Shown here piece by piece: positions 8,568 through 17,030 of a stretch of 20,613 bases of DNA. Where the stretch lies: positions 10,695-31,307 of the forward strand of contig SSNU01000151.1 in the NCBI GenBank assembly GCA_012064415.1. The letters run 5' to 3'. This stretch comes from Gyrodactylus bullatarudis (lineage: Eukaryota; Platyhelminthes; Monogenea; Gyrodactylidea; Gyrodactylidae). The translations under genes were made by a program, and so were the position numbers. The notes under the pieces are model-generated. The model had not been told where the DNA came from, did not search any database, and saw only the letters and a program-made list of their open reading frames with translations. How positions within the stretch are numbered: the stretch's first letter is position 1; the number at the start of each line of letters is the position of its first letter.

Positions 8568-8869
8568 ATGTTCGCTACATCTGAAGAGGATTAATTTGAT
8601 GTTTCTCAAAATAGTGAAATAAGAAGAGTTATTTATTTAAATGAACTCCAATGTTCATGTATTTGTGCAAAAATTAATGGATTTCTCTGTGTGCCGTGGC
8701 TAATAAGTTAGAAGTTTCTCCTGAAAAGTATATACCAAATGAATACAAATTTATCTTCTTGAAAGCAGCTTACTCAGAGATTATCATGCTCCGTGAAGTC
8801 GATATTCTGAAGGAGTCGTGCACAAGCCGTAAAATAATAATAGCAGAAAAAAAGTTTAATGAAACTTAG
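8568..8869 (+). pseudogene. degenerate coding fragment, unrecognised
   Basis: From ATG 8568 a frame interrupted by TAA (8592-8594) continues with SEIRRVIYLNELQCSCICAK. After a frameshift near 8690 it goes on with VANKLEVSPEKYIPNEYKF and LKAAYSEIIMLREVDILKES, ending at TAG 8867-8869. The amino-acid mix (charged helices, few rare residues) looks like real coding sequence rather than AT noise. No family recognised. It could be an exon of a decayed transposon gene or a lost host gene. Confidence 0.35.
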
Positions 8870-9118
8870 TGTTAAATTAAATTATTTTTAAAATGATTCT
8901 TTTGAAAATTTTTGAGGTTAGCTATGGAAAAAAATTGGGGTGATTTTTAGAAAAAAAATTTTCTTGGGATGATTTTTGGAATCAATAACTTGTCATTGTA
9001 CTTCAAAGTAGGGCTTTTAGAGTCCTGGTATAAATTTTTGTCTAAAAATTTTAGAATTTTGAGATTTTAGATTAATCGAAAGATAGAGAATCTAATTCTG
9101 ATCAAAATGGTATCCCTT

Positions 9119-9660
9119 TGGAATATATGCCACTAGCTTCAATCCAATCGAAACAAAAAGAAGTGTAGTGAGAAGTGAATTTCTGAAAATACGGTGAGTA
9201 GTATCCACACACCTTCAGAATGAGGAGCGGAAAAAGACTTTCTGCGGATTAAAAAATGTGGCTACCCGAAAGGATTTATTCGAAAACACGCCAGGGTTAA
9301 AGAAAAAGACAAGACAATTGACGAAACTCCCACTTAATATCTCTTGCTCTAACTTCCATTAAAAGGAGATGTCCCCAATTTCGTATTGAAAAACAAGTTG
9401 ACCAAAATCACAACAGAAACCAGCCCTGGACAAGATAACAAAGTTACTCAACGACCAGAACAAGGATCCGGTTAACTGGCTTATTAGGAAAGGCGTCTTC
9501 TACGAATTAAAATGCTCCCAGAGCCAATTATATACTGGCATGCATGTAAGGCCCATCTCACATAGGATCAAAGAACACCTCAATCCCAGCAATGATCTTC
9601 TTTACAGGAACATTTACGTACGACTAGCCACTCGACGGGAATTGAGAACTTCAGAATAAG
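9119..9660 (+). pseudogene. Penelope-like element remnant: RT thumb and GIY-YIG
   Basis: In order: TSFNPIETKRSVVRS (the HPxxxKRxVV segment of the PLE thumb), then in another frame HTPSE, then FLRIKKCGYPKGFIRKHAR. The last is the NGYPxxFI motif typical of PLE RT. After more stops comes NKDPVNWLIRKGVFYELKCS, then QLYTG and HRIKEHL, a decayed GIY-YIG nuclease with YTG where YIG is expected. It stops at TAA near 9660. At least two frameshifts and several stops. The element 5-prime part is absent. It abuts the left side of the 4.1-kb DNA transposon. Confidence 0.65.
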
Positions 9661-9689
9661 ATACGCCGCAGATACAAGGCTCAGTAAAC

Positions 9690-9956
9690 AACAAATTATC
9701 TTCTATCAATATCCATCTGAAAGAGCTTTTTTGCTGAAGAATTGGTGATGAGTAATCACACTAATCTCTTACTAATGTTGAACTGTTTTTTTGTGTGTAC
9801 AAAATATTGGTTTTTGAATCTGATTGATCAGTTTTTGGTGCGTAAGTTGCTCTGTTTTACATGTAATATATTGGGCAGCTTTGGGATATACATGTAAGAG
9901 TCATATATATCCCTATCACATTCGTTGGTGTGAGTAACGTACTTTGAAATCTATGC
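9690..9956. other. PLE 3-prime flank or unassigned spacer
   Basis: No gene, and no hammerhead core was found here although one might be expected 3-prime of a PLE. Confidence 0.35.
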
Positions 9957-9958
9957 TA

Positions 9959-10686
9959 CAGGTAAAAGTCCTGTAAAGTGAGAAGAGTTGTAAAAAAATC
10001 GCATCTCGTCTCTATTCTCATTGGTCAATGGAATAGACCAATAAAAATCGAGGAAATTTTAGCAGGGATATTTTTCCAAGTTATTTCATCATTGAGGGTT
10101 AAATAAGACAGAAATCATGAATCAAAGATTAAAAAATTCTAAATAGTAATTAGTAAATTCTAATTTCTTTCCTTCTACTCATTCCACAATTTATTTGAAA
10201 ACCGATGCTTTGATATAGGACTAGAGTGTATTACAGACTCAAAGTTATATCATTGGAGAGGAGAAAAAATACGAATAAAATCGCCAATTTTAATGACATT
10301 CTCTATTCTCTTTAACATTTTTACAAGAGTTTGAGTCCCAAACACGAAGATTCATTCATTTACATTAAATAAATTAGGAATTTCAATCTCCCAACATTCA
10401 CTGTTAGTCATTCTACATCCTATGCCATGTCATTTTTAATGTACAAACATACAAAATAAAATCAACCCCCCCATCCATGTAATGTCTCCAATGTATTAGG
10501 TGTAGAAAAGGAAAATTAGACAAGGGGAGTAGAAAAATAAAATACACTAAAACAATCTTCACACGTCATGACTCGGTCATCACCCAACCCTTTTTTCAAC
10601 ATTGATTTCACAATGATTGACATGCATTTTGATTGATAGATAGACATATCATAAGTTATCATCGAATATTTATCAATGGTCCAGGA
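9959..10686 (+). repeat. left TIR
   Basis: Matches the reverse complement of the right TIR through CAATGGTCCAGGA (10674-10686), then diverges. Relative to the right arm it carries two extra stretches of about 30-35 bp, near 10381-10430 and 10470-10500. Beyond its inner end, about 45 bp of TIR sequence (10687-10730, with ACACTAAAACGATCTTCACA) are repeated directly, so the inner border was rearranged. Confidence 0.85.
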
Positions 10687-10711
10687 AAAATAAAATACAC
10701 TAAAACGATCT

Positions 10712-11122
10712 TCACACGTCATGACTCGAAGAATTTAAAATTGGATTGGCACGGCAAAATTCTAAGCTTTCCAGGATCTCAACTGATCCTTGTAGCTTTC
10801 TTATTTTTAAATGATTTATGATAAGCTCCAGTTCCATTCTTGTCGATCTTATAAGCTCATCATTTTTGTCATGATCAGGCACCACAATTCCTGTCTCTTC
10901 CCAACACTTAACTATTACATCAGAACCAATCTCTTCCCATATTCTAGATGCGATGTCGAAGCAATCTGTCAAGTTGATTACACTGGCCATATTGTTCAGA
11001 TATTCTCCACGCTCAGATCTTATTTGTTCTAGCTTCTTATTGTATACAGCCTTGAATTTGCGTATAACCCCTGCGTCTATAGGCTGCAAAACTGACGTAG
11101 AATTCTCAGGGAAGTAGACTAT
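10712..11122 (-). CDS. transposase exon 5: third catalytic Asp and C-terminus
   Basis: Starts IVYFPENSTSVLQPIDAGVI, the conserved pogo/Tigger strand with the third Asp. 36 residues separate it from the second Asp across the splice junction (DD36D by my count). It continues RKFKAVYNKKLEQI and ends near SVEILESLEFCRANPILN and a TGA at 10714-10712. The last codons run into the directly repeated TIR-derived segment. The tail motif recurs in the scrap at 5.2 kb. Confidence 0.8.
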   Translation of the reverse strand: MVYFPENSTSVLQPIDAGVIRKFKAVYNKKLEQIRSERGEYLNNMASVINLTDCFDIASRIWEEIGSDVIVKCWEETGIVVPDHDKNDELIRSTRMELELIINHLKIRKLQGSVEILESLEFCRANPILNSSSHDV

Positions 11123-11177
11123 CTAAATTCGAGAAGATTAGTTTTATGAATTTTAATTTTAATGAATTTGCAATTAC

Positions 11178-11678
11178 CTTGATACTCCTCAGGCAGAGTT
11201 GTAACTCTTCCTTACAATGCTTAAAATGGGCGCTACACTGATCCATAAAAAGTAAGATTTTCCTATCAAAAATTCTTCTTTTTTTTCCGAGAGACCTATC
11301 CCAAGATTTCAAAAAGCTTTTGAAGTCTTCTTTCGTCATCCGAGAAGATTTATTGTGAGAATACTTGACTTTTCTGATTATATCAGGTCTATCTTTGAAG
11401 CATCTTGGTTTTTTCGTTTTACCAATAATCCACAACTTCTTCTTCTCCCCTGTAGCACTAACAGCAACAAGAGGAGTGAATCGGACTTTGGATTTCTTTC
11501 TACCGAATACTTTCGAACCTTTTTTGGCTATGACCCTGGAGTAATAATTGAATAAGTTCCAGCCAGCTTCATCAATGTTCCATAGCTGTTTGGGTTCATA
11601 TCCTTCAAGAATATTTGGAAGGTTGTCTCTAAATTCTTGAATTTTTTCGAGAGGAGCGTCAAGTTTGTCACCACAGGG
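11178..11678 (-). CDS. transposase exon 4: DDE domain, first two Asp
   Basis: An intact exon of 167 codons. It begins PCGDKLDAPLEKIQEF, and then holds NIDEAGWNLF with the first catalytic Asp. VRFTPLVAVSATGEKKKLWI is the following DDE_1 strand pair. LLFMDQCSAHFKHC carries the second Asp, where pogo proteins have DNxxxH. It splices to exon 5 by a 55-nt intron (11177-11123; GTAATT to TTTAG), with phase 0 on both sides. This domain cuts and joins DNA at TA sites in the family. Confidence 0.8.
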
Positions 11679-11704
11679 CTGTAAAAAACTAATTAGGCTC
11701 TGAC

Positions 11705-12051
11705 AACAAGTTTATGACGATTCTTAAATCTCTTGTAAAAGTTTTTACTTCCTCTGAAGCTTATTAAACCTTTATTTGAAGAGATTTCTTTGCCAAGATT
11801 TTCTAAATCTCCATTGCTCAAATTTTGTAGAGAAGCTCGTCTAGTCATTCTTTTATTGCTGACGAAATTTCACTTTCCCCAGATGAAATACGTGACTGTC
11901 TTTCTTCATGAGCTATTTTAATGGGATCTTTATTCTTCACTGTTTTATAAACAGTGCTTAGAGATCAATTAAACACATCGGACAAGAATTTGGGATCCAA
12001 GCCATCATTGTATAAACTGATCAGCTGAAATCTCTAGGGAACTGTGGTTGA
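11705..12051 (-). pseudogene. transposase exon 3: second HTH pair, with stops
   Basis: Contains FQLISLYNDGLDPKFLSDVF then SLSTVYKTVKN, a clear HTH interrupted by TGA. Later, in another frame, comes SFRGSKNFYKRFKNRHKL, the last helix of a CENP-B-type HTH. TAG lies at the exon start (avoidable if the acceptor 21 nt downstream, ATTTCAG, is used), with TGA stops inside and one frame change near 11850. The frame change would be removed by a possible 38-nt intron GTCACG...GTCAG, which is speculative. It ends at a 26-nt GT-AG intron (11704-11679). Stops are consistent with C-to-T change at CAG and CGA codons. Confidence 0.55.
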
Positions 12052-12105
12052 CTGAAATATTGAAATTAACTTATAAATTAAAATAATAATAAGGATTAAA
12101 CTTAC

Positions 12106-12774
12106 ATTCACTTTGAAAAATCTTAGAAATCTATACTGAAAGTTTTCAAAAATTGGGAAATGAATTTTCCTAATCCAATTTACAACAATATGATCACGCC
12201 AATATCCCAAATATTTTAAATTCACACCAATATTGAGTAAAGCTTGGAATATTTTATCTTGCGAATCATTTTTAAAGTTTTGATTTTCCATCAAGTTGTA
12301 TCCCAGTAGTTCATCAATTATATCTGAAATCCTATCTGGAAACTTTTTTTGTAGTTCAACTCTGTTAAAATCGACGAGCCGATGCTCAATATCCAATTTT
12401 CTTTCAAAAAATAAGCCAACTATTCGAGGAAACAGTAATGTACATCGCTGAAGCTGTTTGCCGATGAACTCATTGATATTTACGAACAAGTAAATCTTGG
12501 AATTAACTTCTTCATTGATCCGTAATAAAAATAAAAGGAAATGTTTCAATATTTTAAACTCATTCTTCACACGGATATATTGCAGATTGGCCAAATTATG
12601 ACAGTTTGAGAAGTTTATAGAATCTTCGAATTTTTTATCTAAACTTGAAAGTCGTATACTCATGAAGAATTTTTTACTCTTCCGGTAAAAATCAGTCCTG
12701 ATATAGAAGAAATTTTCCACATTTTCAGGGGAGCCACCAACATAATTCACGAGAGATTCAACTTTCATCAAATT
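12106..12774 (-). CDS. transposon gene exon 2: 223-residue domain of unknown function
   Basis: The exon continues in phase 0 from exon 1 and is fully open for 223 codons, which is long for this AT content. It is rich in Phe, Leu, Ile, Asn and Lys, with sequences such as VNYVGGSPENVENFFYIRTD and FPDRISDIIDELLGYNLMEN. No catalytic motif or known domain was recognised. It ends at GTAAGT (54-nt intron 12105-12052, acceptor TTTCAG). If not spliced, the intron stays open and the frame ends at TAG 12036-12034. So exons 1 and 2 might also make a separate protein of about 345-365 residues. A domain here is not part of ordinary pogo transposases. Confidence 0.55.
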
Positions 12775-12829
12775 CTGATAATAAAAATAACTTTAGATAG
12801 ATCAAGTATTATATGAGAAAGAAACCTAC

Positions 12830-13189
12830 ATTATGCTCATCGATGTCGTGACTTTTCATGATTTTGCGAATGTATCCTTCTTCACCATAAACGTTTGAGA
12901 GATTGAGAGTATGCGCAATACCATCGACTATTTCACGGATATCGTTCACAGTAATAATTTTCCGGGTATCCTTAAGTTCCTCAAGTTGCTCATCGATTTT
13001 GGATCTCAATCGAAAATAGCGTTGATTGTATTCAAATCCAATGTTGCCAGCAATCTTAATCTTTTCTTTAGCCCATTTCCTAATTGTAGATACCGAAACA
13101 TCGTTATTACTCGCCACAATACGAGGAATTTCACCTGAGTTCTCCATTGCGTGTATGATTTCAAGTTTTTTTACATTTGTGAAATGCAT
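12830..13189 (-). CDS. transposon gene exon 1: paired HTH domains
   Basis: I start at ATG 13189-13187 (MHFTNVKKLEIIHAMENSG). A GTG nine codons upstream is possible but less likely, and a TAA lies just before it. Residues 5-40 (KLEIIHAMENSGEIPRIVAS, then VSVSTIRKWAKE) form an HTH of the pogo/psq type. Residues 60-115 (KIDEQLEELKDTRKIITVND, then EEGYIRKIMKSHDI) fit the second, CENP-B-box HTH. The exon is 120 codons and ends in phase 0 at donor GTAGGT. The 55-nt intron is 12829-12775 (GT to ATCAG). It would bind the TIRs (family inference). Confidence 0.7.
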
Positions 13190-13276
13190 GATGTAATAAG
13201 TCTTGAGAAATTCCACGGTGCTTTTGATTTAATATTTTGAAATTAGGTATACTGACGCACTAGAAAAGACCAATGG

Positions 13277-14046
13277 TCCTGGACCATTGGTAAATATTCG
13301 ATTATAACTTATGATATGTCTATCTATCAATCACAATGCATGTCAATCATTGTGAAATCAATGTTGAAATAAGGGTTGGGTGATGACCGAGTCATGACGT
13401 GTGAAGATCGTTTTAGTGTATTTTATTTGTCTACTCCCCTTGTCTAATTTTCCCTTTCCACCAGGGGGGGGTGATTTTATTTTGTATGTTTGTACATTAA
13501 AAATGAAATGGCATGAAAAATTCCTAATTTATTTAATGTAAATTAATGAATCTTCGTGTTTGGGACTCAAACCCTTAAAATGTTTGAGTAAATGTAAAAA
13601 TGTTAAAGAGAATAGAGAATGTCATTAAAATTGGCGATTTTATTCGTATTTTTTCTCCTCTCCAATGATATAACTTTGAGTCTGTAATACACTCTAGTCC
13701 TATATCAAAGCATCGGTTTTCAAATAAATTGTGGAATGAGTAGAAGGAAAGAAATTAGAATTTACTAATTACTATTTAGAATTTTTTAATCTTTGATTCA
13801 TGATTTCTGTCTTATTTAACCCTCAATGATGAAATAACTTGGAAAAATATCCCTGCTAAAATTTCCTTGATTTTTATTGGTCTATTCCATTGACCAATGA
13901 GAATAGAGACNAATGATGAAATAACTTGGAAAAATATCCCTGCTAAAATTTCCTCGATTTTTATTGGTCTATTCCATTGACCAATGAGAATAGAGACGAG
14001 ATGCGATTTTTTTACAACTCTTCTCACTTTACAGGACTATTACCTT
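13277..14046 (-). repeat. right TIR
   Basis: Inverted partner of 9959-10686. Its inner end sits in a perfect 10+1+10 palindrome (13270-13290, CCAATGGTCC around a central T). It includes an 86-bp tandem duplication around an N at 13911 that the left arm lacks. Confidence 0.85.
13825..13997. repeat. 86-bp tandem duplication around an N
   Basis: 13825-13910 and 13912-13997 are the same 86 bp with one C/T difference, separated by a single N at 13911. This is the signature of two contig ends overlapping but scaffolded with a token gap. The left TIR has only one copy. Confidence 0.85.
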
Positions 14047-14125
14047 TATCACAAATAATAGGGAGGTTTATGTAAAAAATTTTGGTGTCAGTGATGAATA
14101 AGATCTGAGAAAGTAAAGTGTGGTT

Positions 14126-15025
14126 TCATGAAAAATAGAAATTATTTGGTTGTCTTGTTTTGTCGTCCTCTGATCTGTTCCTTTTCCTTGGTGCTGAGAC
14201 CAAAGCTGGCTGTGAACTTATCAGAGTTGGCCTGGTTAGAACCAATAGTTTCACGAATTTCTTCTGAATGCATAGGACTGGCTTTTGCTTTTCTATGAAT
14301 AGTGCCTCAGCAGTCTTAAGAGCTACCACATTTTCCCTGGTTTTATGTAAATTATTCCAAAGTTTAATGAGAAAACTATCTCTGGGCAGGTTCTTGTATG
14401 ATCTCTGATGGCTATTGTGCCTGTATAAAGGTGCTCATTTATTCTCTCCTCCAATCTTCTACAATTGTATCCTATATATTCTGATTGACAAAAACATTTG
14501 AACTTGTAAACAACGCCAGTCTGTTTGAGAGGATCTAACTTGTCTTTTAAGTGGTAGGGAAACATTTTGTTAGTCCTGAAATAGATTCTCACTTCTTCGT
14601 TTGGGAAAGTATTTTTGAAGACTTTAATCTTCATCTTGTATATCTGACTTGTTTGGTCACCTTCAAACGGTATATATAGACTGGTTTTGAGTTTCTCTTC
14701 TTCCTTTTGTTTTCTCGGCTCAATCTCTATATTTTCCACAAATTTCATTATTGGTTTTGGTAATGAATATCTTTGGATAGTTGTTTTCTAGAAATGTTAA
14801 TGTTTGATTGAATTCATTCTCCATGCTGAATTTCAGATTTGGATGAATTAAGATTTCATCTTGGTCATCCACGTATCTTATATATTTTAGTGTCTTTTCT
14901 ATTGTTTGTTTCAGGTCCTGGGCTTCTATCTTTTCCATGAAGGCTTCTGCTAATAAAGGACCGAGACGTGATCCCATGTCTACTCCGTATTTTTGTATAT
15001 ACAGTCTTTCATTGAATAAACCTTT
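14126..15025 (-). pseudogene. Penelope-like element: RT C-terminal part and GIY-YIG nuclease
   Basis: Frame 1 (15025-14720): FNERLYIQKYGVDMGSRLGP, then LKYIRYVDD with both motif C Asp (Tyr codon at 14875), typical of PLE/retron RT. RT motifs 1-4 upstream are missing. Frame 2 (14748-14323) has KQTGVVYKFKCF, QSEYIG and RRLEERINEHL, the GIY-YIG nuclease in its PLE form (GVVY, YIG, Arg, EH). Frame 3 (to 14126) has LKTAEALFIEKQKPVL, the nuclease C-terminus, and a basic tail. Two frameshifts (about 14735 and 14335). The thumb with NGYP is absent between YVDD and nuclease, so there is also an internal deletion. PLEs copy themselves by target-primed reverse transcription using this nuclease (family knowledge). 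Confidence 0.85.
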
Positions 15026-15220
15026 TCACAAAGTGTATGAAAATGAACTAATTTATCTGTAATCATGAACATATGCATACCATATCATAGATGTATGAAT
15101 ACCTTTTATGTAACATGTATATTCCAATGGTGGGAATACCAATTTACATACATAAAATCCAGAAACAATTGACGATGTGATAATATTCAGATTACCCCGT
15201 CCCCTAAACACCTATTGAAG
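15026..15220. other. unassigned spacer
   Basis: Directly upstream of the truncated PLE. No missing RT motifs, no gene seen. Confidence 0.4.
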
Positions 15221-15320
15221 AGAGCCAATCAGATCAAGTTTTAATTTTCTTTGTATTTTGTATATATCTGGCGTGTAAGAGCCTGATGAGTATGCCTGAA
15301 ATAAAGCGCTTATTATTCAC
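15221..15320 (+). ncRNA. hammerhead-like repeat B1 with CCAAT and TATA-like boxes
   Basis: AGAGCCAATCAGAT (15221-15234) is followed by TATATAT (15263-15269), then CTGATGA (15285-15291), stem II GTATGCCT, GAA (15300-15302), and stem III ATAA/TTAT (15303-15306 with 15312-15315). The core is canonical. The sequence after the cleavage base T15316 does not pair with the expected stem I strand AGAGC, so this copy appears damaged. Confidence 0.45.
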
Positions 15321-15720
15321 AATTTCGGCATCCTTTTTTACTTAGCAGCTATTATAGTAAAAATTATGAACTTAACTCCGATTAAATCCTGATCAAGATC
15401 AAATTTGCAATATCCTCTTTTCAGCCTAAGATTGATCTAATCAACATGAAATTTTGAAGATAATAATAAATTTTTGAAAAAACCGAAAGTTTATTGAATT
15501 GAAAAGATAATTTATTCAAAAATTTTCTTCTATCAATATTCATTCGAAGGATTATCTTTTGCTTGGTTGATCGTACATAGCTTGGGATCAAAAGATATTC
15601 AAATTTATATCATTTTGCTGAAATTAATTTTATCGAAAAAATAGCTTTTTCCCAAGTTTAGTGTAGGAAGTCTTTTTTCGCCTCCAAAACAAACAAACAA
15701 CAAGCCTTGTGACCATCAGA

Positions 15721-15826
15721 GAGAGCCAATCAGATTCAATTTTTAATTCTTTGTGTTTTAGTATATTTTGGCATGTAAGAGGATGATGAGTATGCCTGAA
15801 ATAAAGCGCTTATTCCTCTAACGTGT
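15721..15826 (+). ncRNA. hammerhead-like repeat B2 with long stem I
   Basis: The same layout recurs 500 bp downstream: AGCCAATCAGATT (15724-15736), TATATT, then the motif. Stem I is strong. AGAGG (15778-15782) pairs with CCTCT (15815-15819), then after an A/A mismatch GCATGT (15771-15776) pairs with ACGTGT (15821-15826). Stem III is ATAA/TTAT, and the cleavage base is T15814. The single core defect is A instead of C at 15783, which should abolish cleavage. Predicted cut sites of B1 and B2 are 498 nt apart. No ORF lies between them. Confidence 0.6.
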
Positions 15827-16131
15827 GTCAAATGAAAGAGGGGACTAATACAATCCAATTAAACTTTTAAAAGTTTGCAAAATAAACGATATTAGAATTT
15901 TCTTGATTTGTCTTCACTAGTTTTTATGTTGATGAAACTTTAAGAACTTCTACCTTTTTTTTAATATATATAATATAAATTCTATTAAAAATTAAAGCAA
16001 AAGTCAAACCTACATTTCAACCTATAAGTCAATCTATATTTTGAAAAAAGTTATGAGTTCTTAAAGATTAATCAAAAATTAGTGTGAATAAGTTAATGAT
16101 TAGAAAATAGTTCAGATTGACCTGTCTAGTC
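15827..16131. other. AT-rich spacer
   Basis: No gene or repeat identified. Confidence 0.4.
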
Positions 16132-16230
16132 TATACCAATGTATATATTTGCAAATAATAAACAAGGATAACATCACCTCTGTTGGATGGAAGTGAAAAC
16201 CTAAAATAATACTTTAACTTCATTGATCGA
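16132..16230 (-). repeat. dispersed repeat shared with 7234-7286
   Basis: TATACCAATGTATATATTTG and the nearby CCTAAAATAATACTTTAA are the reverse complement of 7234-7286. About 42 extra bp (16155-16197, including a TGTTGGATGG stretch) split the block here. Probably part of the element whose end is at 7156. Confidence 0.6.
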
Positions 16231-16352
16231 AATGCTTCTGATATATTGAAAATGGTAAACAAAACAGTCTATTTTTTGTCGAGCTTCTTCGAAAATATTT
16301 TCTGAATCTAATTAACTATTCTTTAAAAGGATTTAGAAGACGAGTGAATATT

Positions 16353-16392
16353 TAGTTATAAAGCTTATATTTCACCAGTTCTCATCCGACTA
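16353..16392 (-). ncRNA. hammerhead ribozyme-like motif, copy 4
   Basis: Minus strand: TAGT (16392-16389) pairs with ACTA (16356-16353). The core is CGGATGA (16388-16382), which has G in place of U4 of CUGAUGA. Stem II is GAACTGGT, then GAA, an imperfect stem III, and A16357 at the cleavage position. A second helix GGTG (16399-16396) with CACT (16346-16343) follows an internal loop, as in copy 3. The U4 change probably inactivates it. The ATG that follows in other copies has mutated to ATA. Confidence 0.55.
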
Positions 16393-16404
16393 TTACACCG
16401 GCTG

Positions 16405-16451
16405 GATATATATATCGTAACATTTTTGAAAAATCGAAATCCTCTGATTGG
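16405..16451 (-). promoter_or_regulatory. CCAAT and TATA-like elements of the hammerhead repeat
   Basis: On the minus strand CCAATCAGAGG (16451-16441) precedes ATATATATATC by about 30 nt, and the hammerhead follows within 20 nt. The same order and spacing occur at copy 3 and, with variants, at the other copies. This looks like an internal promoter placing transcription start just before the ribozyme. Promoter activity is inferred. Confidence 0.4.
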
Positions 16452-16489
16452 ATCATTTAATTTGAAGTATTGAAGTAAGGGGTCAGAGT

Positions 16490-17030
16490 TGATGGCTTGT
16501 ATCCATGGTCATTGCTTTCTTTTTACGTCTGTCCAATGTTGGTTGCCCTCTAACTCTTTTAGCATTTGCAGATGCAGCCTTTTTCACATTTCCGATACTG
16601 CTAATTATAGGTTAAAAACTAATTCGATTATTAACTACCGTTGACTTTTCTGTATTTGCGCTTTTATTCTCAATCATAATTGTTGTTGGGGCAGAAGATT
16701 GGATTTGATTAAAATGAGACGTAGTTTCAACTAGTTGCTCTTTGGGTTCAATTATTACTCAAACTTCATTTCCATTTTTTCTGAGTTGATAGGAAAATCT
16801 TTGCCGCTCTTTCAAGCTTACTTTTGTTTGTAAATCGACTTTTAAGTAAGTCCTAGCTTTTTTGCAAAAACCTTCTGTTTACATAAGACTGGATTCAATT
16901 TCTTAATGAAGTGGGCCTCAGCTTTGTACAAGGAATCTACTTTCATCTTGCGCGGGTCACTAGGGTTTGCTTGAAACAGAAATGAAATTTTATTGAACAA
17001 TTCATAAGTTCTGCTTTACATTCATCATTT
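16490..17030 (-). pseudogene. longer ORF of the hammerhead element, broken
   Basis: The 3-prime half (16760-16500) matches the ORF at 210-554: EPKEQLVETTSHFNQIQSSA, EKST, and the basic tail RVRGQPTLDRRKKK. Upstream there is extra coding sequence absent from copy 1: SLKERQRFSYQLRKNGNEV, and before a frameshift DPRKMKVDSLYKAEAHFIKK. A 29-nt GT-AG intron (16998-16970) would join ENDECKAELMN in frame. In-frame stops at TGA after NGNEV and TAA after RISF show decay. Product: a basic protein of at least about 150 residues, family unknown. The hammerhead motif lies 3-prime of it, as with copy 2 relative to the first ORF. Confidence 0.5.

Larger units (their letters stand above)
9957..14048 (-). mobile_element. 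4.1-kb pogo/Tigger-like DNA transposon with long TIRs
   Basis: TIRs start CAGGTAAAAGTCCTGTAAAG at 9959 and, on the minus strand, AAGGTAATAGTCCTGTAAAG at 14046. TA is present outside both (9957-9958, 14047-14048), the target duplication of the Tc1/mariner/pogo superfamily. TIRs of about 0.7 kb are unusually long. Between them lies a minus-strand five-exon gene with CENP-B-type HTH domains and a DDE domain. Premature stops in exon 3 suggest this copy is defective. The right TIR contains an assembly N. Confidence 0.85.

Noticed and set aside
9736..9760. GTGATGAGTAATC downstream of the PLE scrap as a hammerhead
   Set aside because: No GAA element or stem III follows.
10516..10722. 68-codon minus-strand frame with an internal peptide repeat
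   Set aside because: The repeat reflects directly duplicated TIR sequence; it is non-coding terminal repeat.
13812..14027. Frame with a repeated ILIGQWNRPIK peptide
   Set aside because: Created by the 86-bp duplication around the N; an assembly artefact in a TIR.
9702..15530. Shared TCTTCTATCAATAT at 9705 and about 15524 as a PLE 3-prime end
   Set aside because: About 14 identical bases in AT-rich DNA is within chance for this window, and flanks do not align.
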